Shown here in pieces: positions 8,077-16,780 of a stretch of DNA of 64,000 nucleotides (position 1 is its first letter; every line of letters begins with the position of its first letter). The position numbers were made by a program, and so were the translations under genes. The notes below the pieces were generated by a model. That model did not search any database, was not told the origin of the DNA, and saw only the letters and a program-made list of their open reading frames with translations. Source of the DNA: Paramagnetospirillum magneticum AMB-1 (GTDB lineage: Bacteria; Pseudomonadota; Alphaproteobacteria; Rhodospirillales; Magnetospirillaceae); contig NC_007626.1 of NCBI RefSeq assembly GCF_000009985.1, positions 1,760,745 through 1,824,744 on the forward strand, read 5' to 3'.

Positions 8077-8191
8077 GATCGCCAACTCATCATAAAATTA
8101 GAGCAGTAGATAACTTTGAAATGAGTATAGCAGTCGTTAATAAATCGGCCAAGGCCATGGCCTTGAAAAATATGAAACTATTCGTGACTGG

Positions 8192-8213
8192 CCATGAAAT
8201 ACCTATTTCATGG
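8192..8213. promoter_or_regulatory. Perfect 22-base palindrome upstream of recombinase gene
   Basis: CCATGAAATA (8192-8201) and TATTTCATGG (8204-8213) are exact inverted copies around CC. It lies 116 bases upstream of the recombinase start and downstream of the dam-type gene. The low GC argues against a terminator and for a protein-binding site. Confidence 0.45.
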
Positions 8214-8308
8214 TGAGTTTGTATTCGGTCGATTTTTCTGATCTTGTTTTATTGCTGTGAAGCGAACCCACGGATGCCGGAATGCACATCATCGACGCGA
8301 CTGACCAA

Positions 8309-9139
8309 TCAGGCGACCTGGATCATCAGGTCATCGTCGCGATGCCAGGGGCAGCCGAATCGGCGACGCAATCGTGTCATACCTGCTGCGTCGGCCAATT
8401 CGTTCGAGAAGATCAGCAGTTCGGCTCCGACCTTGCCGGTTCCATAGGTCCAGGAAGCAGCGACCATGGCGAAACCCTCATAGAGCCGCCGCACAGGTTC
8501 GGTGTCATTATAGGACAGCAGCCATGACCCTGACCGATTGCGAAGCACCTCCGCCAGGAGCGAATGGTCGAAATGCCGATGGGCATCTCCCCGAAGGCCA
8601 TAGAGGTTGGATTTTTCGTGGGTCAGAAGGTATGGCGGGTCGGCGTATACGAAGGTGTCGGGGTGCCGCGAGAGGCTGAGTTCGAAGTCGGCCTGATCTA
8701 CGGTGATGTTGGGGATCGTGGTTCTTGCCAGCTTGTCGATGGATGACGGGGTGAACCTTTCACCAGAGAATCCACCCGAAAAAGTTAGGCCCGAATATGA
8801 AGACCGATTGATCGCGAAGAATGCTGCGGCCTGCATCACCGGATCGAGGATGTAGAAGTAGGATTTCTGAAGCTGGTAGAACCCATCCCGGTCCATCGGA
8901 TGGAACTGGCGGGCAGAATCGGCAACAGCACCAGCATCGAACTTGATCTGCTGCCAGCAGTTCGTGAGTGGGGCGAACACATCGAATCCATGCACCTGGA
9001 TACCGCGTTGGCCCAGGTCCAGTTCGACTGCACCGCCACCGATGAATGGGGAGATCACTTCATCCACGTCATCAGGGATGAAGGAAGCAATTGTCTTTTT
9101 GCCTCTCTCTTTACCCCCTGGGTATCTAAATATCGCCAT
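8309..9139 (-). CDS. DNA adenine N6-methyltransferase (Dam/D12 class)
   Basis: 276 residues. The S-adenosylmethionine-binding start RYPGGKERGK, the motif I region SPFIGGGAVELDL and the catalytic motif IV ADPPYLL are all in the order of Dam/D12-class adenine methylases. The ATG at 9139 is chosen over a TTG one codon upstream. Length and motif spacing are normal for the class, so it is probably active. No restriction endonuclease is seen next to it, so it behaves as an orphan methylase of a mobile element, which may mark or protect the element. The recognition sequence cannot be inferred. Confidence 0.88.
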   Translation of the reverse strand: MAIFRYPGGKERGKKTIASFIPDDVDEVISPFIGGGAVELDLGQRGIQVHGFDVFAPLTNCWQQIKFDAGAVADSARQFHPMDRDGFYQLQKSYFYILDPVMQAAAFFAINRSSYSGLTFSGGFSGERFTPSSIDKLARTTIPNITVDQADFELSLSRHPDTFVYADPPYLLTHEKSNLYGLRGDAHRHFDHSLLAEVLRNRSGSWLLSYNDTEPVRRLYEGFAMVAASWTYGTGKVGAELLIFSNELADAAGMTRLRRRFGCPWHRDDDLMIQVA

Positions 9140-9215
9140 CAATTTCCACCATCAAACTGGTATTTATCAGTTCGATGATGTGAGTTTGTTACTATTCTGC
9201 CTGAATGTTACGCAT

Positions 9216-9248
9216 GAAAAAGCCCCGGCGAATTTCTAAGCCGGGGCT
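9216..9248 (-). terminator. Intrinsic terminator after the 9267-9659 gene
   Basis: On the minus strand AGCCCCGGC (9240-9248) pairs with GCCGGGGCT (9221-9229), followed by TTTTT. It lies 19 bases after the stop at 9267. Confidence 0.8.
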
Positions 9249-9266
9249 AATTTGTAAATTGTCTAA

Positions 9267-9659
9267 TTACTTCTTTTTACGGCCGATGCCTTTTTTTTCG
9301 GCAGCGATTTTATCCAACTCAGAACGTTCGTAGATCAGCTTCACCAGCTTTTCGTCGCCGCTATTAGCAGCGTCGATCAGTCCCTGGAAAAGTGCTTTAA
9401 GATCGGCAAGGTTCGAAGCTTCAAACCACTCCGTGTCGTTAATGATCAGCGGTGACCGCAAAATCTTGAACTTGTAGCCTTCACCAGACCTCACGAACCA
9501 AGCAGTGCGGCTATTGATTTCGCCGCCATCGATGGCGGCCTGGACCGCCTCCTGCTGCTCACGCACCTTTTTGACAAACCGGGTGACTGGGGTGCTTTTA
9601 GACGCGGCAGGAACGCGGGTCGGGGCCGGTGCGGCTTTCAGTTTGTCCAGGAACGACAT
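9267..9659 (-). CDS. Hypothetical protein
   Basis: 130 residues starting MSFLDKLKAAPAPTRVPA, with GGAGAG about eight bases before the ATG at 9659. After a proline/alanine-rich start, a helical VTRFVKKVREQQEAVQAA region leads to a strand-rich middle (TAWFVRSGEGYKFKI) and a helical NLADLKALFQGLIDAAN stretch, ending with a lysine-rich tail. The general order resembles the 6362 protein, so both may be DNA-associated accessory proteins of the element; that is a weak inference. A clear terminator follows. Confidence 0.6.
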   Translation of the reverse strand: MSFLDKLKAAPAPTRVPAASKSTPVTRFVKKVREQQEAVQAAIDGGEINSRTAWFVRSGEGYKFKILRSPLIINDTEWFEASNLADLKALFQGLIDAANSGDEKLVKLIYERSELDKIAAEKKGIGRKKK

Positions 9660-10182
9660 GTATTTCTCTCCATCATGTGACTGGCATGGTTTGCAAGTTC
9701 GACAATTGCTCAACAAGATCGCTCCCTGGCTGATCGGTTAGCAACGCCGCATGCATCAAAACATTCCTCGTGTTGATGTCTGATTGTTGCAAAAATGTCA
9801 ACCGCATTTGCGGCCGAATATGGCTCATGATTTCAAATCTAATGACTATCTTGCGAATGTCATATTTCAAATAATTATTTTCATGTCACACGCCAACACA
9901 TCCAGCCGCACGTCGCCGCCAAATATTGATGCTGATATTCAGCAATGTAATTATCAGATACGACAACCAAGCATCTCAGATTAATACGCCCGCACATCTC
10001 ACGGAATAGCAAAAATATAATGTGTTTGTGCGATGGATTTCTTGATCGCATTTGCTTGGCGTCGCTTAATTGTGGCTGCGTAAAAACAATATCTAAACCA
10101 GTCAATTTTACATTATTTTATGTTGACCGCATAATGTGGCATGGCTATATCGTGATGTGAGATGGCGAGGTTATGTAGCACC
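9660..10182. other. A/T-rich stretch without a recognised gene
   Basis: This ~520-base stretch has only short unconvincing frames on both strands. It must hold the promoters of the divergent genes starting at 9659 and 10183. No repeat, tRNA or strong hairpin was seen. Confidence 0.5.
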
Positions 10183-10851
10183 ATGTTAGACACCGCAAAA
10201 CTAAACAAGATGATTGCCGTAATGGTTGGGTCCACCCATGCGGATGCCGATAATGCATATCGTGCAATCGTCAAGATGGTTAGCGATAACAATGTTCCTC
10301 CTTCTTACTTGCATCTCCACGTTTATGACGATGAAGATGACTACGTGACGTCTGTTTTGAGTGCCAAAGACCGTGAGATCGAAGATCATCTGGGAGACCT
10401 TGAGGCGGCCCTGGATGAAATCGAAAAACTTAGGGCTGAAAATCGCAAGATCGCGGCATTACAGGCCGAGGTTGCTCGTCTCAAGGGGGAGAATAATCGA
10501 CTGCTGGCACAGATCGCTGACACCCAGTCCGGCACCCATGAGGTTCAGGAACTGGAAGCCTATCGACGGGAGGATGGGGAACCTCTGGCGGCGGTCAAAC
10601 GCGAAATGCGGAAGATCATCCCCATCAAGTTCGGCTGGAAGACCGTTTTCTGGCACCTTCTTGCCGCCAGAGGGCTGTCCAAGGCAAAGGGCACCGTCTA
10701 CGCATGGTTATCAGGTCGGTCGAGAATGCCTCCTGCCGTGTTGGACATCATCCGATCTGAGGCGGATCGTCTGGCGGCGGCTGGTGTCGAACGGTTTGAA
10801 AATGAGTGGCGAGCAATGCAGCGGGGCTATCTCTACGGCTACAATTACTGA
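10183..10851 (+). CDS. Coiled-coil protein with C-terminal helix-turn-helix-like region
   Basis: 222 residues from the ATG at 10183; an ATG at 10162 is possible, and neither has an ideal ribosome site (GAGG at 10167). The N-terminal 60 residues are acidic, residues about 70-130 form a coiled coil (heptads such as EAALDEIEKLRAENRKIAAL) and the C-terminal part (HLLAARGLSKAKGTVYAWLS) has the shape of a helix-turn-helix that could bind DNA. No family recognised; a repressor or DNA-packaging role of a mobile element is possible but not shown. Confidence 0.6.
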   Translation: MLDTAKLNKMIAVMVGSTHADADNAYRAIVKMVSDNNVPPSYLHLHVYDDEDDYVTSVLSAKDREIEDHLGDLEAALDEIEKLRAENRKIAALQAEVARLKGENNRLLAQIADTQSGTHEVQELEAYRREDGEPLAAVKREMRKIIPIKFGWKTVFWHLLAARGLSKAKGTVYAWLSGRSRMPPAVLDIIRSEADRLAAAGVERFENEWRAMQRGYLYGYNY

Positions 10852-10925
10852 TTGGAATTTCTGAGATTGGTCGAGATTATGTAGTCGCGATTGACCCCAT
10901 CTGGTCTGCAATCGGAGGTGCCGTC

Positions 10926-11690
10926 ATGGACATCGACCTGCAAATTGAACGAATCAATCGGTTCCGTAAGTTGATGATTCGCAACGATTCTGCCAATGAA
11001 TCGCTGAATGATGCTGTGCCTTATATATTTCCTGAGAACATTGAGGTTGAAAGCGGCTGTAATATTGAGGCGTTTGAAGGTGGCAGTTTTATATTTTCAG
11101 TGTCGAATGCGATTTATCTGATTTACTTAAAGGAGGCGTTTGCGGTCGTAGTCGCTTTTGGATTGTTTGATGTGTTTGCCCCGGATGAATTTAAGACGGT
11201 CGATGATAAGGTGGGTGGGAAGAGTTCTGAATTATTTTTTAACTTTCATCCACTGTATATGGCTGATGTGGATGTCGATAATTTTCGAATTAATGTGAAA
11301 TCAACAGATACAAAATATTTTAAAGGTGATCCCGCCGCCGACGTTACGTATGTATTAAGCTTGTTGAGCTACATCCAACAGCCAGCAATACATGCAACAA
11401 ATGTTGATATTGCTGAATCAATTCAGAAATCACGAAAAAAGCATGGAAAGCGTCCATTGCCTCCCTACCGGGTGATTAGGCCCGGTCAGACGATCATTCA
11501 TCAACGGCCTGACGAGAGCACAGACACTACCGGCACCCCAAAATCACCACATTGGAGACGCGGTACGGTCTACACTCGCAAAGACGGTAGGGTGATCCAT
11601 CGTAGGGGCTGTGCTGTGCATGGCGGAACAGATGATACTCGTCCAGTAGTCGTTCTTCCGCCTAATCCAGTTGAATGGTCTGATCCATGA
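10926..11690 (+). CDS. Hypothetical protein
   Basis: 254 residues starting MDIDLQIERINRFRKLMIRN. The start is set by GGAGGTG (10914-10920) five bases upstream; the frame stays open back to 10806, but that part overlaps the previous gene. Residues about 1-165 are mixed alpha/beta with hydrophobic strands (AIYLIYLKEAFAVVVAFGLF), and the C-terminal 70 residues are proline-, arginine- and histidine-rich and probably flexible. No family recognised. Base composition is very A/T-rich in the first two thirds. Confidence 0.55.
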   Translation: MDIDLQIERINRFRKLMIRNDSANESLNDAVPYIFPENIEVESGCNIEAFEGGSFIFSVSNAIYLIYLKEAFAVVVAFGLFDVFAPDEFKTVDDKVGGKSSELFFNFHPLYMADVDVDNFRINVKSTDTKYFKGDPAADVTYVLSLLSYIQQPAIHATNVDIAESIQKSRKKHGKRPLPPYRVIRPGQTIIHQRPDESTDTTGTPKSPHWRRGTVYTRKDGRVIHRRGCAVHGGTDDTRPVVVLPPNPVEWSDP

Positions 11691-11691
11691 G

Positions 11692-11875
11692 GTGCAGTCA
11701 GTCGATGGCGTTGAATTGGCGACTGAGGTGACCAAATCTGTCATCCCTGCTTGTCAGCATACCCTGGTGACGAACAGCATGCCCCCCAGTATCCGATAGA
11801 CGATGCTATTCACCGGGCGGCAGTTGCCCGCTATGGCATCCAGATCGCCATTGAACAGACACATGGTGAATAAGG
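11692..11875 (+). pseudogene. Possible frameshifted small-gene remnant
   Basis: Two adjoining frames give protein-like text: VELATEVTKSVIPACQHTLV in one frame, ending at a stop near 11795, and YPIDDAIHRAAVARYGIQIA in the next frame, ending at the TAA at 11873. Read together after one frame change they look like one short protein. No start with a ribosome site is evident. The call is tentative. Confidence 0.3.
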
Positions 11876-11960
11876 GATGTGAACGTGGACCCTATCAAGG
11901 ACTATGTGCCAAACCTTCACGATGACATAATTTCGAATCTCTCACTGCGAGACTGAAAAC

Positions 11961-12653
11961 ATGACTCTTCCCTTTGAGGCTTCTCGTTCTTACGTCTACA
12001 ACGCAGCAAGGTACGAGTTGCTGCCACGTGTGGCGGAAATCGCCAAAGGCTTCGGCGACGAACCTTTCTTGCTGCGTGATATTTCGAAGAAGTTGCTTGC
12101 TGAGACCTACCTGCCCGAACAGTTAGAAATTAAGGTCAAGAAGGCGAAAAGTGATGCGACGGAGAAGATGAGCACCATCTTCATGTTCTACATCCCGTTT
12201 CTTGCTGAAAATCTCAAGGTCTTTGAAAACGTAGGTGGCGGGATGTTCAAGAACATCTCGCTTGAAGAGGAAATGGCGGAAGCCGACGCGGCAGCAATCG
12301 ATATCGAATCGGACGATGCGGGAATTATCTACGCCTATTCGTTTCCCACCATCGTCAAGAAAGACGGAAACCGTTTTCCCATCAAAGTCGGCTTGACCAC
12401 TACAGGCGAGGCGGACGCCCGTGTGTTGCAGCAATGCAAAACGACATGTTGCTTTGAGTATCCCGTCATCCTTGGGGTTTGGGAAGTTCAACGGGTCGCG
12501 GCGATGGAAGATGCTATCCATTCCACTTTGGAAGCTCGTGGATCGAAGCGTCAATCACCGGGCACGGAATGGTTCGACACGACGCTTGAAGAGGTCGAGA
12601 GCGTCATCAAGTTCGTTCAGCCATCGGCACACGCGATCCCCCGTTCGTCATAA
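11961..12653 (+). CDS. GIY-YIG-type nuclease-domain protein
   Basis: 230 residues. The C-terminal half carries a GIY-YIG-like fold in the variant with a long insert: GIIYAYSFPTI for the first motif, FPIKVGLTTTGEADARVLQQ for the second with the catalytic Arg, then AMEDAIHSTLEARG with the metal-binding Glu and TEWFDTTLEEV. The N-terminal half is helical (PRVAEIAKGFGDEPFLLRDI) and might bind DNA or act as a specificity domain. It ends only 8 bases before the convergent integrase gene, at the right end of the island. A DNA nicking or homing-type role is plausible from the family; no target is visible. Confidence 0.75.
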   Translation: MTLPFEASRSYVYNAARYELLPRVAEIAKGFGDEPFLLRDISKKLLAETYLPEQLEIKVKKAKSDATEKMSTIFMFYIPFLAENLKVFENVGGGMFKNISLEEEMAEADAAAIDIESDDAGIIYAYSFPTIVKKDGNRFPIKVGLTTTGEADARVLQQCKTTCCFEYPVILGVWEVQRVAAMEDAIHSTLEARGSKRQSPGTEWFDTTLEEVESVIKFVQPSAHAIPRSS

Positions 12654-12661
12654 AAGCGAGG

Positions 12662-13894
12662 TTAATCATCCATTTGTGCCAGAGATGCCAGTTTGATCCC
12701 GACCCCATTTGCACCTTCCAACAAACTTGATTTCTTATTTTTTAGGTAGTGTTTAAGGGTGGTATCTACAGTGCTGTGTCCGACGTTCTGCGACACCACT
12801 GGCAATGGAACCCCGCTATCAATGGCAACGTTGATGTACAGCGACCTTAGGTTGTGCGGCTTGAGCGAGGGGAAGCCGCATAAATTGCCGATAGCCGTAA
12901 CTGGGCGGTTGGCATCACTGGAGTGGCCTCGGCCACGGGTGGCAGGAAATACCCATTCACTGCTGTTTCGCCGCATGGTTTTGCGGGCTTCCGCTGCTCG
13001 ATCCAAGACGGATAGTGCATGGTCAGACAGGTAGATTGTGCGTGGCATGAGTGATGTTTCGGAGGTCTTATGGTTAATTTTTGTAATGGTTCTCTTCTCA
13101 AGGTCTATTTCATCAAACCGAAGGGATAAAATTTCTCCCTTTCTGGCACCAGTGCTCAATATAAGTTCGATCATTGCAACATTTATTGGGTTGAAATCAC
13201 GGTGATTATACGCTTCCCGGATCGCGTTGAGTAGGTCGGTTAGCTCGGCGTCCTCCATCGCCATAGCATAACCTGCCGTCTTCTTGAGGCTGATGGTCAG
13301 CCCACCTTCACGAACCACCGCAGCGGCAGGGTTTACAGTTTCGGCGGGGATGGCTCCCCGTCCACGGGCAAAATTGTAAGCTGAACGAGTATGAAGAATG
13401 AGGTTGTATGCTGTTCCGGGGGCATCTTTGAAGTTTGCTTCAAGCCAGCGAATGAAATAAGGTTTAGTTAGGTCGAAATACCTCATTGATCCAAGTTTGC
13501 TGTAGACGTGATTTTCGCAATGGGCGGTTACATTTTTGCGAGTTTGCGGCTTCATTTTTCCCATTTTAACGTAAAATTCAAAGACATCTTTTACTGTGCT
13601 GCACCTAATCGCTTCTTCTTCTTTCTCAACCGCATGATTTCCGCCATTTTGAACTACACCAGCATACTTGATGGCATCGCCACGTGCTTTGGTGAATTCC
13701 ATAATCGGGAATGTTCCAAGGGTTATCCGTTTATCCGTGCGGCTTCCTTTTAACTTGGATTGATAGAGCCAGGATTTCCGACCCGAGGGCAAGACAAGCA
13801 AGCCAAAGCCAGGGATATCCAAATCCCAGTAATATTCACGCTTTTCAGTTGGTTTGACTGACTCGGCGAAAGCCTGGGATAGTTGCGATTTCAT
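12662..13894 (-). CDS. P4-type tyrosine integrase of the island
   Basis: 410 residues with the full domain order: an N-terminal arm-DNA-binding domain (EYYWDLDIPGFGLLVLPSG, the DUF4102-like fold), a helical core-binding domain (about 100-200) and the catalytic domain with Arg in STGARKGEIL, His-x-x-Arg in KPHNLRSLY, His in NVGHSTV and the nucleophile Tyr in LKHYLKN. All catalytic residues are present. The gene points away from hoxX, and its start lies about 180 bases from the hoxX stop codon, which is the usual position of an integrase next to its attachment site. Three TGTGTAAGCC repeats upstream are probable arm sites or autoregulatory operators. Confidence 0.92.
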   Translation of the reverse strand: MKSQLSQAFAESVKPTEKREYYWDLDIPGFGLLVLPSGRKSWLYQSKLKGSRTDKRITLGTFPIMEFTKARGDAIKYAGVVQNGGNHAVEKEEEAIRCSTVKDVFEFYVKMGKMKPQTRKNVTAHCENHVYSKLGSMRYFDLTKPYFIRWLEANFKDAPGTAYNLILHTRSAYNFARGRGAIPAETVNPAAAVVREGGLTISLKKTAGYAMAMEDAELTDLLNAIREAYNHRDFNPINVAMIELILSTGARKGEILSLRFDEIDLEKRTITKINHKTSETSLMPRTIYLSDHALSVLDRAAEARKTMRRNSSEWVFPATRGRGHSSDANRPVTAIGNLCGFPSLKPHNLRSLYINVAIDSGVPLPVVSQNVGHSTVDTTLKHYLKNKKSSLLEGANGVGIKLASLAQMDD

Positions 13895-13912
13895 GGCTTA
13901 CCCTCGATTTCA

Positions 13913-14009
13913 TGTGTAAGCCAAGCAATATCAATGTGGTATAGCTTACATGGGGCTGTGTAAGCCATATCTTAGATCAAATGCCAAGTTATGACAAGTT
14001 GTGTAAGCC
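13913..14009. repeat. TGTGTAAGCC repeats next to integrase (arm-type sites?)
   Basis: TGTGTAAGCC occurs at 13913-13922, 13957-13966 and 14000-14009, spaced 44 and 43 bases. A related inverted motif AGCTTACA lies at 13943-13950. The position between the integrase start and the junction in hoxX fits integrase arm-binding sites, which may also repress the integrase gene. Confidence 0.6.
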
Positions 14010-14078
14010 TGGGGTAAGTTAAGTCACGATATGTTCTGGTTATGTTCCGGTAGTGTCCGGTATACAGATTGGGGTTGT

Positions 14079-15731
14079 TTATCGAATGTTGTTTATTTTT
14101 GAACGATGAACCGCAAGATATAGTGGCGTGCGTGATTTCTTTACTTTATGGATGAAGTTGTAGCGCGCCACGTGGTAGCTGGGATCGAAGCCGTAGAAGT
14201 TCAGCTTCATGTGCTCCAGCTCCTCGGCGCGGTATTGCTCCAGCGGCTTTGCCGCCTCGTCGGCGGCACGGCTCAGGCGCTTGGCGGCCAGGCGCTCGTC
14301 CAGTGCCGGGTCGGTGGTCAGCGCCTCGGCCATTTCCTCCACCAGACGGCGGAATTCCGGCACGTCGCGGCCAAAGCGGCAGTCGATCAGCCCCAGGCGC
14401 TCGGCCTCGGCGGTGCCCATGGGCAGGCGGGCCTCGACCACCTGACGCGCCTTGTCGGGGCCGCAGCGCCGGGGCAGCAGATAGGTCCAGTATTCCGAGC
14501 CGTAGAGGTTGCCCATGCCCTTGTAATGGGGGTTGAGCACCACTGCTTCCCGCGCCGCCACCAGATCGGCGGCCAGGGCCATGAACACCCCCCCGGCTCC
14601 GGCATTGCCCTGCATCGCGGCCACGGTGAGATGGCTGCCGCAGGTGATGATCTCGCGGGTCAGGTCGTTCATGGCGTTGATGTTGGCCCAGGATTCCTCG
14701 GCCGGGCTGGCTGCGGATTCGATGGTGCACAGATGAATGCCGTTGGACCAGAAATCCGGTCCGCCCATCAGGGCGATGACCTTGGTGGGCCGTTGCGCGG
14801 CCTTGACGAAGGCGGCCCGGAGGCGGCGGCACTGATCGGTGCTCATGGCGCCGTTGACGAAGGGGAAGTGGAGATAGCCCACCCCGTGGCGCTCGTCGTA
14901 CCAGATGTCGTGATAGCCGGGGGCTTCGGGCAGATGGTCCTGCGGCCCCAGCACGTCCAGCGCTGGCAGCTTGAGGCCGTGCTCCTCCCGGGCGCGCAGA
15001 TGGCCGATCCACACGGCGCCGTCGGTGGTGGCCCGCGCCACCGCCCGGCCCGAGCGGGCGACCAGTTCGCCCGGCTTGCCCGACAGACCCGAGGCGGCAT
15101 GGGCGTCATGGAGGTAGACCGACCGGTCGAGAATACTATCCAGCAGGCCGGGCGTGCCGTCGGCCGAGCGGATCTTGGCCAGCACCGTCGCGGTATCGTC
15201 ATGGGTCCAGTCGATGGCGCGGTCGGCCTGCCGGGGCGAAGGCCTGAAGGGAGCCAGGGCAGGGCGACCGACCGGTCCGTCTCCCAGGCGGGCGAGGGCG
15301 TCGAGCACCGCTTCCACCGCTCCGTCGGCCACTTCGTTGCGATAGAGGCTGGACTTGGTGGCGTGACGCAACGGGAAGGTGCGGCTGGCCCAGACCGGAC
15401 CTTCATCCATGCCTTCCTCGGCCTGTAGCACGGTGACGCCCCAGTCCGTGTGGCCTTCCAGGATGGCCCAATCCAGGGCCGCCGGGCCTCGGTCGCCGGG
15501 CGGGCCGGGGTGGACCACCAGACACAGGTGGTTCTTCCAGACCGCCTCGGGGATGGCGCGCTTGAGGAACGGGGCGACGATCACGTCGGGCCGCGCCAAC
15601 TCCACCGCCTGAAGGGTGACGGCGTCGTTGACGTCGAATTCGCAGGTGACGTCGTGGCCCAACTCGGACAGTTCCACCCACAGGCGCTGGGTCAGCGAGT
15701 TGAAGGAATGGGCCAATAGCAAGACGTGCAT
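14079..15731 (-). CDS. hoxX: Hydrogenase maturation factor HoxX, 3' end recoded by the island
   Basis: 550 residues. HoxX makes the CO ligand of the [NiFe] active site from formyl-tetrahydrofolate, mainly for maturation in air. The N-terminal half is a formyltransferase-like domain (HPGPPGDRGPAALDWAI signature at about residues 75-95) and the C-terminal half an enoyl-CoA hydratase-like domain (GGPDFWSNGIHL). The start at 15731 overlaps the hypE stop by one base. The final ~23 codons (14082-14150) use TCA, GTA, CCA, CTA and AAA, unlike the GC3-rich remainder, yet still encode SRTPLYLAVHR, the type of tail expected of HoxX. This suggests the island supplies a replacement 3' end. The protein is probably functional. 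Confidence 0.9.
   Translation of the reverse strand: MHVLLLAHSFNSLTQRLWVELSELGHDVTCEFDVNDAVTLQAVELARPDVIVAPFLKRAIPEAVWKNHLCLVVHPGPPGDRGPAALDWAILEGHTDWGVTVLQAEEGMDEGPVWASRTFPLRHATKSSLYRNEVADGAVEAVLDALARLGDGPVGRPALAPFRPSPRQADRAIDWTHDDTATVLAKIRSADGTPGLLDSILDRSVYLHDAHAASGLSGKPGELVARSGRAVARATTDGAVWIGHLRAREEHGLKLPALDVLGPQDHLPEAPGYHDIWYDERHGVGYLHFPFVNGAMSTDQCRRLRAAFVKAAQRPTKVIALMGGPDFWSNGIHLCTIESAASPAEESWANINAMNDLTREIITCGSHLTVAAMQGNAGAGGVFMALAADLVAAREAVVLNPHYKGMGNLYGSEYWTYLLPRRCGPDKARQVVEARLPMGTAEAERLGLIDCRFGRDVPEFRRLVEEMAEALTTDPALDERLAAKRLSRAADEAAKPLEQYRAEELEHMKLNFYGFDPSYHVARYNFIHKVKKSRTPLYLAVHRSKINNIR
14146..14165. other. Probable island/chromosome junction (att core region)
   Basis: Within hoxX, third-position GC is high above about 14160 and drops sharply below about 14150. 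With the integrase start only ~250 bases away, the strand exchange site probably lies here. The exact core cannot be set without the other end of the island. Confidence 0.5.
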
Positions 15732-16780
15732 CAGCAGATCCTCGGCAACTGTTCGCCGGCCAGCCAGTCCACCACCCGGTTGCCGCCCATGCGGGTCTTC
15801 ATCTGGACGAAGTGGTGGGAATCTTCCCGGCACGCCCCGATGCGCGCCGCGTCGGCGCCCAAGGGATGGGCGCGCATGATGTCGAGCAGGCGGGCCGCGT
15901 CCTCTTCGGCGCAGATACAGATCAGCTTGCCCTCGTTGGCGACATAGAGGGGGTCCAGACCCAGCAGCTCGCAGGCGCCCAGCACCTGGGGCTTGACCGG
16001 CACCAAAGCCTCTTCCATCAGCATGCCGATTCCCGACTGGCTGGCGATCTCGTTCAAGGTGGCGGCAAGGCCGCCCCTTGTGGGATCGCGAAGCACCCGG
16101 ATACCCGGGACCGCTGCGACCATCTCGGCGACCATTGTATGCAATGCGGCGGAATCGGACAGGATCTCGGTCTCGAATCCCAAGCTTTCCCGCTGGCTCA
16201 TCACCGCCACGCCGTGGTCGCCCATGGTGCCAGACACCAGGATGGCGTCGCCGGACCGCGCCTTGTCGCCGGAAATCTCCACGCCGGGCGGCACCATGCC
16301 GATGCCCGCCGTGGTGATGAAGATGCCGTCGCCCTTGCCCTTTTCAACCACCTTGGTGTCGCCGGTGACCACCGGCACGCCGGCCTCCTTGCTGGCCTTG
16401 GCCATGGACTCGACGATGCGCTTCAGGTCCGAGAGGGGAAAACCCTCCTCGATGATGAAGCCCGCCGACAGCGAGATGGGCCGGGCGCCGGCCATGGCCA
16501 CGTCGTTGACGGTGCCGTGCACGGCCAGCGACCCGATGTCGCCGCCGGGAAAGAACAGCGGGCTGATGACGTAGCCGTCGGTGGTCATCACCATCCTGCC
16601 GCCGGCAACGTCGAAGGCGGCCTGGTCATTGCGCTGGTTCAGCGCCTCGTTGTCGAAGGCGGCGATGAACAATTCCTCGACCAGTTGGGCCATGGCGCGG
16701 CCGCCGCCGCCATGGGTGAGGTCGACGCGGCCGGAGGCGATGTCCAGCGGGCGGGGATGGGCGCGGCGGGGCAGGGTCAT
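15731..16780 (-). CDS. hypE: Hydrogenase maturation protein HypE
   Basis: 349 residues, normal length. HypE receives a carbamoyl group from HypF on its C-terminal cysteine and dehydrates it with ATP to thiocyanate, the source of the two CN ligands. The C-terminus ends PRIC, the conserved modified cysteine. The PurM-like ATP-binding fold shows as THGGGGRAMAQLVEELF, DGYVISPLFFPGGDIG and VTGDTKVVEKGKGDG. The stop codon overlaps the hoxX start by one base and the start directly abuts the DUF2442 stop, so it is part of the long minus-strand operon. Confidence 0.96.
   Translation of the reverse strand: MTLPRRAHPRPLDIASGRVDLTHGGGGRAMAQLVEELFIAAFDNEALNQRNDQAAFDVAGGRMVMTTDGYVISPLFFPGGDIGSLAVHGTVNDVAMAGARPISLSAGFIIEEGFPLSDLKRIVESMAKASKEAGVPVVTGDTKVVEKGKGDGIFITTAGIGMVPPGVEISGDKARSGDAILVSGTMGDHGVAVMSQRESLGFETEILSDSAALHTMVAEMVAAVPGIRVLRDPTRGGLAATLNEIASQSGIGMLMEEALVPVKPQVLGACELLGLDPLYVANEGKLICICAEEDAARLLDIMRAHPLGADAARIGACREDSHHFVQMKTRMGGNRVVDWLAGEQLPRIC

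Noticed and set aside
9881..10105. 74-residue minus-strand frame in the A/T-rich gap
   Set aside because: No ribosome site and a composition unlike a real protein.
13895..14165. tRNA gene as integration target
   Set aside because: No cloverleaf or T-loop sequence is seen at the junction; the integrase faces the 3' end of hoxX instead.
14148..15428. 426-residue plus-strand frame opposite hoxX
   Set aside because: Antisense shadow with low-complexity G/Q/H/V content.
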